DNA of 43,897 nt from Bacteroidota bacterium (GCA_013286305.1 JABDFW010000020.1:1-43897); one strand, 5' to 3'; shown: positions 1-8,132, counted from the first letter of the stretch. Program-made: numbers and translations. Notes: a model not told the origin generated them from the letters alone.

Positions 1-1069
1 AAGGTATCTCAATATGCTGCTGGTACCAGTCACTTGTATTGCTGCCAAACCTAATATTGCCAAGGTGTGTGCCGTCATTGCTTGCCCATTGGCCGTGATA
101 CCAGGGGCCGTCAACAATTTTATTAAATGCCTTGCCGGGGTTGTTTTGTTCTGCAGCTTTATAAGCATTCCATGCGCCCCAGCAATCTTCCGCGTCAAAC
201 AGGCCACCCACCCATAACATAGCAGGTTCCAAATGTTTGGTGGCATTTCTTGCATCGCGCGCATGCCACCATGCATCGTAATTGGGGTGGGTATATAATT
301 CTTTCCAAAAAGCAATGCTGTCGCCCATCAGTTTACTAAGGTTTTTCAGCGTACCTGTTTCCAGGTAGAATTTATAGTTGTCGTGCGTATAGTAATCAAA
401 CTCCGACGGCCCAACAGTTGTAGGCGCCGGCCTTGGCTTGCCAAACGAAGAATAAAAAGAGAATGCATCCATTTGAAAAAATGCGCCATTATGGTGAAAA
501 TCGTCGCCGATAAACCAATTGGTAACTGGCGCCTGCGGGCTAACGGCCTTTAATGCCGGGTGGTTGCTTGCCGCCGCCATGGTTGAATAAAAGCCAGGGT
601 ACGAAATACCAAACACACCCACCTTGCCATTGTTATCCGGAATATTTTTTACCAACCAGTCAATAGCATCATACGTATCGCTGGCCTCATCAATCTCAGT
701 GCCTTTTTTGTTTGGGTTAAACGGGCGAATATCCTGGTATGTGCCCTCGCTCATCCAGCGGCCGCGCACATCTTGCGTAACCATAATATAGCCTTCCTTT
801 AAATATGCTTTCTGGTAGCTCCTCCAGTAACGCTTAAATTTATTTTCACCGTAAGGCGCACACGAATAAGGCGTTCTTGTTATAAGAATAGGGTGCGCCT
901 CCTTAGTATCCTTAGGAATATAAACACTGGTAAATAGCCTTACCCCGTCGCGCATAGGGATGTACATTTCTTTCTTTACATAATTATTCACTATCCAAAC
1001 CGAATCCTCGTTTTGCGCATGCACATAAACAATGGTAAGCAGCAATACCGCAGTTAATATTTTTCTCAT
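1..1069 (-). CDS. CocE/NonD family secreted hydrolase (3' end outside window)
   Basis: Partial gene reading leftwards off the window; about 356 codons are present. The translation begins with a signal peptide (MRKILTAVLLLTIVYVHA, then QNE). It then follows the X-Pro dipeptidyl-peptidase/cocaine-esterase fold: IPMRDGVRL near residue 37, RTPYS near 65 (Tyr of the oxyanion hole in the family), TQDVRGR near 98, and GISYPG at 154-159 with Ser156 as the probable nucleophile. The Asp and His of the triad would lie later, partly outside the window. These are serine alpha/beta hydrolases acting on acyl or X-Pro peptide bonds; the substrate here cannot be told. The start at 1069 is the ATG directly before the signal peptide. 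It stands alone, with an AT-rich leader upstream. Confidence 0.88.
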   Translation of the reverse strand, partial: MRKILTAVLLLTIVYVHAQNEDSVWIVNNYVKKEMYIPMRDGVRLFTSVYIPKDTKEAHPILITRTPYSCAPYGENKFKRYWRSYQKAYLKEGYIMVTQDVRGRWMSEGTYQDIRPFNPNKKGTEIDEASDTYDAIDWLVKNIPDNNGKVGVFGISYPGFYSTMAAASNHPALKAVSPQAPVTNWFIGDDFHHNGAFFQMDAFSFYSSFGKPRPAPTTVGPSEFDYYTHDNYKFYLETGTLKNLSKLMGDSIAFWKELYTHPNYDAWWHARDARNATKHLEPAMLWVGGLFDAEDCWGAWNAYKAAEQNNPGKAFNKIVDGPWYHGQWASNDGTHLGNIRFGSNTSDWYQQHIEIP

Positions 1070-1529
1070 GTGGTAATTATTGAAGAAGAATAAAAATAGG
1101 TAAAAATATTTGAAGTTGTCTGAACCACGATTGGGGTGGATTTAAATGATTGGGAGGATTTTTTGTAGCTGGCTGTTGTGGTGCGATGGAACTTTGCTTG
1201 CTACGCTCAGTTCAGGGGTTGGATTATTTGGGGAGCAACATCCACGCGTCATAACGAGGCGAATGCACCGCTTTTGTGCAGGAGGTATTCGCCGTGGTTA
1301 TCTCCCGGGAGTTTAGGTGATAAGTGCAGCTTTCGAGAAGTTTTAAAACTTTCCAATAGCTGTCGGGCATGGGAAAACTGAAGAAAACAAGCCGGGGATA
1401 GCATTTATAAAATTTTTCAATTATATTTATAAACCTAATAGCTTTCGATATGAAAATAATTTCTGCCCTGTCGAAGAAGTAAAGAGATAAGGGAGAATTT
1501 AAAAGTATAGGTTTTGAAATTTATAAGAG
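1070..1529. other. 460-bp intergenic region with a structured repeat-like segment
   Basis: No convincing gene. The reading frame at 1178-1381 has no recognisable protein character. The middle part is GC-richer than its surroundings and contains a long imperfect hairpin at 1251-1301 (listed separately). The last 150 bases are very AT-rich and presumably carry the promoter of the SIR2 gene; I cannot place a consensus promoter with confidence. Confidence 0.5.
1251..1301. repeat. Long imperfect hairpin (possible structured RNA or dispersed repeat)
   Basis: Three consecutive stems pair: ATAAC (1251-1255) with GTTAT (1297-1301), GGCGAAT (1258-1264) with ATTCGCC (1287-1293), and GCAC (1265-1268) with GTGC (1276-1279). 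Together they give 16 base pairs with small internal loops. There is no T-run after it on either strand, so it does not look like a simple terminator. It lies between two divergent genes. It may be a dispersed repeat or a small RNA. Confidence 0.5.
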
Positions 1530-2801
1530 ATGAAAATAACCCTACTTACAGGCGCCGGTTTATCCACTGCTTTTGCCGGACTATCTACATGGAAAATAAC
1601 TAATAATTTGCGGATTTTAAATGTCCCAGATCTTGAAATTGATGGAATATTGCCGGGAGAGTATTTTTACAGAAAACTATGTTTGCATTACACTGGTAGA
1701 AGAAAAAATGATTGTGATTTGGCTACAGTCAATTTTGAAACAATCATACACTTACTTGAAGAAATGTATGCTTATTTATCATCCTATATCAAAGGAGACA
1801 AAAAAATAAGAGCGGAATATAAAGGGATAAAACCCGCATTTTTAAAACTTCAAGAAACAATTTCCAAAGATTTATATGAAGTCAAATTTGAATCAAAAAA
1901 AGTAGGGCTTTATCAGTTAATACAAAATTATTACACCTATTTTATAGCTTCAATAGTTAATGAATTGAAAGATTTTGATACGAAAGCAAGCAATGGGATG
2001 AAGCAGTTTAACGAAAGATTCTTAGTTGCCAATTTTCCAGATAGCGATTGGATAAAAAGGATTTATACACTGAATTATGACAATTGGTTCAATTTATTCG
2101 AAAAATATTACGATGGATTTGATGTTGCCGGAAATTTTGAATCTGGCGAAGTGATGAATAATGATAAGCCCAATTGTTATTTTAATCTTCATGGTTGTGT
2201 ATATTGGCAAAATACCTTAGATCAAAACAAAATAACTAAACAAAAAAAAGTAGTTGACTTTCATAGTTATTTTACCTCATCCGCCTTTGGGATTAACCGG
2301 GAGCCTCTGCTGTCTACTCCAATTATCACAGGATACAACAAATTACAGAGGATGAAATATAATCCATATCTGCAGTTCTATTATTCAATGCAAAAGGATA
2401 TTTTAAATTCCGATATACTTGTTATTATCGGTTATAGTTTCACAGACCCTCATATTAATAATCTTTTAGAATTATTTAAAAAGAAAACTGTCATAGTAGA
2501 TTATATAGCCGATTGGATGAAGACGGAAGAGGATATGCGAAAGTTTCTCAACAATTCAAAAAAACTAAAAGCTTACGAAAAAAAATATGGCACCATAGAT
2601 CCAACGGATATTGGATATGAGGTATTTTCAGAGAAAGTAATTGGGAAATTTAGAAATGTAAGCCCGTTTAATGGTGGCTTTGAACTTGATATTCAAGACA
2701 TTTCAAAAGGATGGGTTAGCTCACGAAACAATCTTACTAAATTTTGGTGGCGTGGCATAGGGGAAGAATTCTATAATAAATGGCCCCAAATAATCGCGTA
2801 A
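1530..2801 (+). CDS. Stand-alone SIR2-domain protein (probable NAD-consuming defence effector)
   Basis: 423 residues with SIR2_2-type landmarks: a nucleotide-binding GAG at 8-10 (LLTGAGLST), TLNYD at 180-184 (the Asn is the usual catalytic/NAD residue), NLHG at 219-222 with the catalytic-type His221, and GYSFTDPHINN at 301-311, typical of prokaryotic SIR2 proteins linked to phage defence. No SLOG, TIR, STAND or helicase domain can be seen; about 110 residues after the core are unassigned. Relatives in defence systems hydrolyse NAD after infection, so NAD depletion is the inferred role. The gene is clearly AT-richer than the flanking chromosomal genes, which suggests transfer. It converges on the AIPR operon with about 200 bases between. 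The start at 1530 puts the nucleotide-binding loop at the N-terminus, as expected. Confidence 0.85.
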   Translation: MKITLLTGAGLSTAFAGLSTWKITNNLRILNVPDLEIDGILPGEYFYRKLCLHYTGRRKNDCDLATVNFETIIHLLEEMYAYLSSYIKGDKKIRAEYKGIKPAFLKLQETISKDLYEVKFESKKVGLYQLIQNYYTYFIASIVNELKDFDTKASNGMKQFNERFLVANFPDSDWIKRIYTLNYDNWFNLFEKYYDGFDVAGNFESGEVMNNDKPNCYFNLHGCVYWQNTLDQNKITKQKKVVDFHSYFTSSAFGINREPLLSTPIITGYNKLQRMKYNPYLQFYYSMQKDILNSDILVIIGYSFTDPHINNLLELFKKKTVIVDYIADWMKTEEDMRKFLNNSKKLKAYEKKYGTIDPTDIGYEVFSEKVIGKFRNVSPFNGGFELDIQDISKGWVSSRNNLTKFWWRGIGEEFYNKWPQIIA

Positions 2802-3006
2802 AGACAAACTTTAAAAAATATATGTTTGGTGAGTTGGCGACTATATACAACTTCCAACAAACCTTTATAACTAATTAATCTTCACTATTTTAATATTTTT
2901 ACATTCAAAACATATAGCTATTTATGTCTAATGTATTTTTAGGTTTCAGTTAGTAAGTATCAAAATGCAGGATATTATAGCAGATTTATATAAGTTAAAG
3001 TAATAA

Positions 3007-3330
3007 TCAATTTGATTTATTTAACCAGCTTTTAATAACCGGAATAGCAGCAATAATGGCAGCTATAGCCGTTACTATTAAAATCAATTTCGTAATACAC
3101 TCATCTCTTTTTTTATCTTTCAAATAATAATAAACCTGCCTGCCGTGGTCAGTAATTATATATTTTACAGGATATTTGTTTGGTTCTATAATATCAATTA
3201 ACCTTTCTGAAGGATAGAAAGTTGGCAAATGAACTTTTATAGCTTGCGATACTTCTTCGGCGGTTACAGTTCCCCCTTTGCCAACCAAAAATGAGAGAGT
3301 TTTTAATTGTATTTTTTCATGGTAATTCAT
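3007..3330 (-). CDS. Small winged-helix-like protein with a C-terminal membrane helix
   Basis: 107 residues, family not recognised. Residues 1-70 look like a small winged-helix fold: helix, TVTAEEVSQAI as a likely second helix, then YPVKYIITDHGRQVYYYL as wing-like strands. Residues about 80-99 (KLILIVTAIAAIIAAIPVIK) form one hydrophobic helix, followed by a short basic tail. It is the last gene of the operon that starts with the AIPR gene, 42 bases after the 33-codon ORF. A membrane-tethered DNA- or protein-binding accessory is a reasonable guess. Function is unknown. Confidence 0.7.
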   Translation of the reverse strand: MNYHEKIQLKTLSFLVGKGGTVTAEEVSQAIKVHLPTFYPSERLIDIIEPNKYPVKYIITDHGRQVYYYLKDKKRDECITKLILIVTAIAAIIAAIPVIKSWLNKSN

Positions 3331-3372
3331 GCTAGAGGGGTTTGAATAATTATTTCTTTTTAGCCCCCTTTT

Positions 3373-3474
3373 TTATTTTTTTGGGAGTGGTGTAGTAATA
3401 GCCAACTTCACAGCTTCTTCAAAAGTCATATTTAACTTTAAAGGCTTTTCCTTTACCTTTTTATTCTTAATCAT
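3373..3474 (-). CDS. 33-residue ORF overlapping the AIPR stop codon
   Basis: A short ORF starting with ATG at 3474-3472 and ending in TAA at 3375-3373. Its first 8 bases overlap the end of the AIPR gene (stop 3469-3467), an arrangement typical of translational coupling. The product is lysine-rich at both ends with an amphipathic middle: NMTFEEAVKLAITTPLPKK at the C-terminus. I recall short Bacteroidota proteins with a similar FEEAxKxAxxTPxPKK ending, but cannot verify this here. The overlap, the operon position and the non-random composition favour a real gene. It could be a small partner or inhibitor of the AIPR protein. Confidence 0.6.
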   Translation of the reverse strand: MIKNKKVKEKPLKLNMTFEEAVKLAITTPLPKK

Positions 3475-5227
3475 GTTGGAAATTTTTAGCCGCCAATACT
3501 AATAGTTTAGATTGAAGGTCAATGCATTTTGTGAAATTTCTATACAATTGATGTATTAAAGAAGTCTGATAATACAATGTACTTAGGTTATAGGCGTTAT
3601 CGATAACTTTTTGCAATAGAGTTTTAAATGATTCGCTATTCAAATAAATATCCAAATCACTATTTGGATTCATTATTTTATCTTTTGGAATTATGTTAAA
3701 CATTATATTAAGGATAAAATAATTCCCGTAGGTATATGTGCTTTTTTCTCTTTGTATTTTAGATATTTTGGTGGCGTTTAGATATTTTGATACTTCTCTA
3801 TAAACTTTAATTGAGTTCCACATTACACTCCCTTTTAATGATTCATTGAAAAGCAGTGTATATGGCTCCGAATTAATATCTTCCCAAAGTTTACCTATTT
3901 CACGTTTAGCTGTTACCGCATTATAAACCGAAGCATTATTACAAGCTAAAGAAACAGTTGCTTCTTCTAATGTACAATTATTCGCATCAGGCGTGATAAT
4001 TTCATCAGTTCTTTTAAAGTGATAAGTAATACCAACTAATGCTAATTCCGTCCTAAGAGTGTTTTGAACTGGGTCAAGGCTAACAAAATCTTTTTTTTCT
4101 ATTTTATTCTGATTATTTGAAGCCTTTGTCAATCTGTTCCCAAAATCTTCAGGTGTATCTTGCAATGGTATTAATCGTAAAAACACCGTGCATTTATTTA
4201 ACTGTTCTGCATAATCGTTCAAAGCCGTTCCTAAACTACCAACCGTTTGAGCACCATTAACTATTTGCACTCCTTTACAATGAAAGCCACCTGTTATTTT
4301 ATTTATTGATTTACCAGGGATAGGCACTATTTCACTACAAATCATTGTTACACCATTATTAAAATAGATGAAGTTTTCAGGCTCATGTTGTATTGTTTTT
4401 AGAATATCTGTATTTATAGTAGATAATCCTATAAAACTTCTAATATTTTCATTAAATAACTTTTTCCCTTCATTTCTATACATTTTAGCCAATTCATAAG
4501 CGGAAACTTGCCCGTAATATGTTTTAAAGGGTTCCTCTATAAATCCCCAATTTATTAAGTTAATATCATAATCTATTGGATTTGATGATGTTGCCGCCAA
4601 TAAGCATGAATAAATAGCACGCATATTAAAATCATCGAAGAATGCCCAATCCGTTGTATCATTTAAACTTGCCATTAATTCATCTCTGATTCTTGTATTA
4701 TGAACCGAAAATCCTTTCCCAGTATAAGCAATGGCTATAATAAGCTTAGTATTTCTGTCTTGAGTAGCATCTTTTATGCTCTCTTCATGTTTAAGCGTTT
4801 TTTCATTAAAGTGGTCGAATTTTTCATCAATTAAATCCATAACCCCTCTTTGAAATTTCATCATTTCCCCTGTTTCGGGTTCCCCTTTTCCTTCGTTCAA
4901 TAATTTTGACTGCACCAAGTATAGGGTGCTTTGAGATTCATCATAGTAGATTGCGTCAATACCATTATCATCAAATCCATCTGTTATACTTTTTATTGAT
5001 TGCTCTACAGTAATGTGTGCTTTGATATATAAATAAAAAGCCGCTAATGCTCTTGAGTAAAAAGCATTTTTTCTTTCTTCCTCTGATTTTTTGCTATAAT
5101 CAGACATATCTATTTTACCGTTGTATAGTTTGTCCAGCAATACTTTGGTTTGGGTTACTTGCGGTTTAGCCATTTTTGTAAACCAATTAAAATTTTTGAT
5201 TTTATTGGGGATGTTAATATCAGACAT
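3467..5227 (-). CDS. AIPR-family protein with PD-(D/E)XK-like nuclease N-terminus
   Basis: 586 residues. The AIPR (abortive infection phage resistance) signature is clear: NIRSFIGLSTINTDI near 261-275, ENFIYFNNGVTMI near 284-296 and GVQIVNGAQTVGSL at 319-332. In front of it, DDNGIDAIYYD at 86-96 and LYLVQSK at 102-108 match the D...(Q/E)xK core of restriction-type nucleases (Asp91, Gln106, Lys108), so nuclease activity is inferred. The C-terminal third is helical and unassigned. It is the first gene of a minus-strand operon with the overlapping 33-codon ORF and a small membrane-anchored protein. Composition is AT-rich like the facing SIR2 gene. Family membership is secure; the antiphage role is inferred from the family and the context. 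Confidence 0.88.
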   Translation of the reverse strand: MSDINIPNKIKNFNWFTKMAKPQVTQTKVLLDKLYNGKIDMSDYSKKSEEERKNAFYSRALAAFYLYIKAHITVEQSIKSITDGFDDNGIDAIYYDESQSTLYLVQSKLLNEGKGEPETGEMMKFQRGVMDLIDEKFDHFNEKTLKHEESIKDATQDRNTKLIIAIAYTGKGFSVHNTRIRDELMASLNDTTDWAFFDDFNMRAIYSCLLAATSSNPIDYDINLINWGFIEEPFKTYYGQVSAYELAKMYRNEGKKLFNENIRSFIGLSTINTDILKTIQHEPENFIYFNNGVTMICSEIVPIPGKSINKITGGFHCKGVQIVNGAQTVGSLGTALNDYAEQLNKCTVFLRLIPLQDTPEDFGNRLTKASNNQNKIEKKDFVSLDPVQNTLRTELALVGITYHFKRTDEIITPDANNCTLEEATVSLACNNASVYNAVTAKREIGKLWEDINSEPYTLLFNESLKGSVMWNSIKVYREVSKYLNATKISKIQREKSTYTYGNYFILNIMFNIIPKDKIMNPNSDLDIYLNSESFKTLLQKVIDNAYNLSTLYYQTSLIHQLYRNFTKCIDLQSKLLVLAAKNFQHD

Positions 5228-5269
5228 TTTTTTGTCATTTTATTATTTTGGATAAGATTTTTTCATTTT

Positions 5270-5545
5270 AGGCGACCTTCGATATGGAAGTAGCATGCAC
5301 AAAACGATCACCGTCTTTTATTTTGCGACTATTATATCGGTAGGTATGCAGGTCGCACTGGCGTTGCATGTGGGCGGTATTTCCTTTCCCCACAGAGTTT
5401 ATCCCTCGGCATTGTGCATTAGCCCGATAATTCTGTGGCTGTTTATTAAGATAATTAAACTGTATAACCACACAAACCGCAACGTCCTGCGCCTAACACA
5501 AGGCTATCAGACAAACATTGCGGGGAAGGAAAATAATATTTCAAA
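5270..5545. repeat. Possible decayed dispersed element with an attC-like end
   Basis: Sequence directly upstream of the AIPR gene. It ends with CAACGTCCTGCGCCTAACAC (about 5481-5500), where GCCTAAC has the form of an integron attC core (RYYYAAC), and the text around TGTATAACCACACAAACCGC looks like intergenic repeats I associate with Bacteroidota genomes. I did not find a matching partner core at the other end, so a true attC site is not shown. No intact protein is encoded. Confidence 0.3.
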
Positions 5546-5884
5546 ATAATTAACTAATTATTTTAGCTATTTGCCAAACATTATTTACTAAAAAATTTGG
5601 TACTGCCAATTACATTTTGTAAATTACAGCTATGATTTGGAGTGTGCATACAAAAATGTGGTGGTTGTGGCTTAGCTAAAACCAACACAGAAAAAAACAA
5701 AAAAATATGCTTATTTGTACGAAAGTGTACGGTTTGAATCACGAACAAGGGGCAAAAAATCTTGAATAATGAAAAAAAAATCATGAATGCCATACAATCC
5801 TCAGAATCTTTTAAATCCACCCTCAATAGGAGTCCATTGGACAAAACCTGTCCCGACAAATTCGGGATCATGGTTCAGATAGTG

Positions 5885-5926
5885 AGCTTTACAAAAACGT
5901 CGTCATTGGCGTACAGCTGTAAAGTT
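5885..5926. repeat. REP-like hairpin, copy 1
   Basis: 42-base hairpin with outer arms AGCTTTACA and TGTAAAGTT (one G-T pair) and an inner stem CGTC-ATT-GGCG. It aligns without gaps to 6472-6513 with 10 differences. Three outer pairs change on both arms so that pairing is kept, and the inner stem keeps pairing through G-U exchanges. Confidence 0.7.
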
Positions 5927-6139
5927 GGCGGGTGAAGTTGACAGGTAAAGAGAGGGCCGCGATTGACTGATGAGAAGAATTTGGTGAAAAAATACCCTTC
6001 ATGCGTAACATTTTGTAACGTACCCCGGTACCTGGCTTTTTATTGCCATAACTGAAGGGCTTGAATATCGGGCAGGGAACAAGGAATTTTGAAATTATTG
6101 AAGGAAAGAAAATGCAACAAATAACAGCGTGTTTACAAA

Positions 6140-6365
6140 CTGATCAAAACGGTAGTTTAGGCTACGAAAAAACAAAACAGGCAACCGTAGCAAAAACATA
6201 AACATCACCGAATATGCAATATCACGCAACAGGGTAAAAAGTAAGTAAAAACGCAGTTACACAGGGGGAGGCGCGGGCACCGGGCAATCGTGCTGTGCGT
6301 TTCGGATTGCCCTTGAATTTCTTTTGTTTCTTTTATTTTTTCAAGAAAAGAAAAGAAAAAGCATA
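6140..6365. repeat. 225-bp dispersed repeat, copy A
   Basis: Shares ordered blocks with 16363-16592: ACGGTAGTTTAGGCTA at the left, ATATCACGCAA/GTATCACGCAA, a GGGGAGGCG block, and a right end of CTTGAATTT, then CTTTTGTTTC, then TCAAGAAAAGAAAAGAAAAA and GCATAA. The right end is self-complementary (TTTCTTTT...AAAAGAAA), able to form a hairpin about 30 bases long. No coding frame is conserved between the copies, so this is a non-coding repeat. Confidence 0.75.
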
Positions 6366-6471
6366 AAAGATTAACGTGTTTAAGATATATAACGAAATAA
6401 AAAAACAGAAAGCGAAAATAGCATTGTTGTTCAGGCGACTTAACAACAGAGATATTATAATTTATAGCAGT

Positions 6472-6513
6472 ATCCGTACAAAAACGTCGCCATTGGTGTA
6501 TAACTGTACGGAT
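6472..6513. repeat. REP-like hairpin, copy 2
   Basis: 42-base hairpin with perfect outer arms ATCCGTACA and TGTACGGAT and an inner stem CGCC-ATT-GGTG. It is the partner of 5885-5926; the loop segment ACAAAAACGTCG is identical in both. Confidence 0.7.
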
Positions 6514-6598
6514 GGGATTGAATAACGAACTAGGAATTTTGAATAATGAATGCTACGCTCTCACTTCTGTCGTTTCACGTCTCACGTTCTCGCTCTCC

Positions 6599-8092
6599 TC
6601 ACTCCACTTTGCTTAATTTAAGCACGTTGGTTGGCAGGTGCAGGTTTATAGGGGTGCTGCCGGTATTAACTACAATGTTGCCGGTAGCAAGGTATCCTCT
6701 TTCTTTAAGAATATTTATCTGGTCAAAAATAATATCGTCAAGGCTTACTTCCTCATCATAATAAAATGCCCTTACTCCCCAGCTTAAGCTTAGCTGGTTA
6801 ACAAGGCTTTTCTTTTTGGTGAAAATAAATAACGGCGATTTTGGGCGGTAGCTGCTAAGCACAAATGCGGTGTAGCCGCTTTGTGTCATGCCAATAAGCG
6901 CATCGGCGTTTGCATCACGGGCAATCTTGCAGGCATTATAGCAAACTGCATCGCTTAAAAAAGAAGGTGATTTAGGCTGCGGCCTAAGGTCTTCCTCACG
7001 GTTATAGCGGTATTCTGTTTTCTCCACCTCAATAATTATTTTACGCATGGTCTCCACAACAAGGGCAGGGTGCTTACCGGTAGCGGTTTCCGCGCTAAGC
7101 ATTACGGCGTCCGTGCCTTCAAGCACAGCATTGGCAACGTCGGTTATTTCGCTGCGGTTGGGTTTCACCCTGTCAATCATACTCTCCATCATCTGTGTGG
7201 CAACAATTACAGGCTTCCCGCGATGGATACATTTACGTATGATCTCCCGTTGGGCAGCAGGCACTTTTTCAACAGGCAGTTCAACACCCAGGTCGCCGCG
7301 AGCCACCATTACCGCATCAGATTCAAGTATAATATTCCGCAGGTCTGTAAGCGCGGAGGGCATTTCAATTTTGGCAATTACCTTTGTAACGCTGTTTTTT
7401 TCAGCAAGCATTTTTTTCAGCTCAATAATATCCTCTGCTTTGCGCACAAAAGATAGTGCCACCCAGTCAAGTTCCTGTTCAATAATAAATGCAAGGTCAA
7501 TAATATCTTTCTCGGTCATTGCGGGCAGCGATATCGCAGTATCGGGCAGGTTAACGCCTTTTTTAGGCAACAAAGTGCCGCCATAGGTAACAGCTACTTT
7601 TACTTCATCATTTTCTGTTATATCAATAACTACCACTTCAAGTTTTCCGTCATCAATCAAAATTTTATCACCCACTTTTACATCAGCATGCAGGTTGGGG
7701 TACGACACATATATTTTTTCTTTGGTGCCGATTATTTTTTCTTTTGATGTGAATGTGAGTATATCGCCTTTCTCAATTTCAAGAGCGCCGTTCTGCAGGT
7801 CACCCACGCGCAGTTTAGGGCCTTGCAGGTCGCCGAGGATGGAAATATTATAAGGCTCTTTTTCATTCAAATGGCGGATATGCTGAATGATCTTTAATTT
7901 ATCATCATGGGCGCCGTGAGAAAAATTAAGCCTGAAAACATTAACGCCGGCTTTTACCAGCTCAAGCAATTTTTCATAAGTGTCGCAGGCAGGGCCTACA
8001 GTAGCTACGATCTTTGTGCGGTGAAAACTGTGTTCTAAACCTGCCTGCAGATCCATTTCTTTAGGCACGTACTTGGAGATAGTATCTGACAT
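6599..8092 (-). CDS. pyk: Pyruvate kinase
   Basis: 497 residues, within the usual 470-500 range. Catalyses phosphoenolpyruvate + ADP to pyruvate + ATP in the cytoplasm. Visible motifs: RTKIVATVGPACDTYEKL near 25-42, NVFRLNFSHG at 51-60 (PEP and nucleotide site), VIAKIEMPSAL with the catalytic Lys-x-Glu, VARGDLGVELP (cation site loop) and EGTDAVMLSAETATGKHP. The C-terminal domain (NACKIARDANADALIGMTQ to the end) is complete. It follows pfkA by 40 bases on the same strand, so the two glycolytic genes probably share one transcript. Confidence 0.97.
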   Translation of the reverse strand: MSDTISKYVPKEMDLQAGLEHSFHRTKIVATVGPACDTYEKLLELVKAGVNVFRLNFSHGAHDDKLKIIQHIRHLNEKEPYNISILGDLQGPKLRVGDLQNGALEIEKGDILTFTSKEKIIGTKEKIYVSYPNLHADVKVGDKILIDDGKLEVVVIDITENDEVKVAVTYGGTLLPKKGVNLPDTAISLPAMTEKDIIDLAFIIEQELDWVALSFVRKAEDIIELKKMLAEKNSVTKVIAKIEMPSALTDLRNIILESDAVMVARGDLGVELPVEKVPAAQREIIRKCIHRGKPVIVATQMMESMIDRVKPNRSEITDVANAVLEGTDAVMLSAETATGKHPALVVETMRKIIIEVEKTEYRYNREEDLRPQPKSPSFLSDAVCYNACKIARDANADALIGMTQSGYTAFVLSSYRPKSPLFIFTKKKSLVNQLSLSWGVRAFYYDEEVSLDDIIFDQINILKERGYLATGNIVVNTGSTPINLHLPTNVLKLSKVE

Positions 8093-8132
8093 AAAATTAT
8101 TTAAGTGATATCAAAAAAGCAATCATTATATT

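Larger units (their letters stand above)
5228..6598. other. 1.37-kb gene-free region built of dispersed repeats
   Basis: No frame in this stretch gives a convincing protein; the frames at 5295-5549 and 5581-5871 lack domain character. What it holds: a segment at about 5270-5545 ending in an integron-like GCCTAAC core; a self-pairing TCCCGA/TCGGGA near 5852-5868; two related hairpins with covarying stems (5885-5926 and 6472-6513); a copy of a 225-bp repeat (6140-6365); and degenerate runs such as TTTTGAATAATGAATG at the right end. It separates the accessory locus from the pfkA-pyk operon and resembles a decayed insertion hot spot. Confidence 0.65.

Noticed and set aside
1178-1381. 67-codon frame in the CocE-SIR2 intergenic region
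   Set aside because: It runs straight through the hairpin at 1251-1301, has odd composition (many Trp, Arg, Cys) and no recognisable protein pattern.
2965-3003. 12-codon ORF (MQDIIADLYKLK) downstream of SIR2
   Set aside because: Too short to judge, not overlapping or coupled to any gene; could easily occur by chance.
3007-3474. Toxin-antitoxin pair formed by the 33-codon ORF and the 107-residue protein
   Set aside because: Neither product shows a known toxin or antitoxin fold and the genes follow AIPR as one operon; the label would be a guess.
5270-5545. True integron attC site
   Set aside because: Only one core-like motif is visible; the paired core needed for an attC fold was not found, and no integrase is present, so it is kept only as a weak repeat call.
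5295-5549. 84-codon frame with a hydrophobic stretch, upstream of the AIPR gene
   Set aside because: The opposite strand is equally open over this stretch, and the region ends in an attC-like or repeat-like sequence. The frame is more likely read from a dispersed element than from a gene.
5581-5871. 96-codon minus-strand frame
   Set aside because: Phe-rich and without domain character; it passes through degenerate repeat text and the TCCCGA/TCGGGA hairpin.
7047-7586. Long open frame opposite pyk (179 codons)
   Set aside because: Ser/Thr/Ile-rich shadow of a well-supported pyruvate kinase gene; long antisense frames are common against conserved coding sequence.
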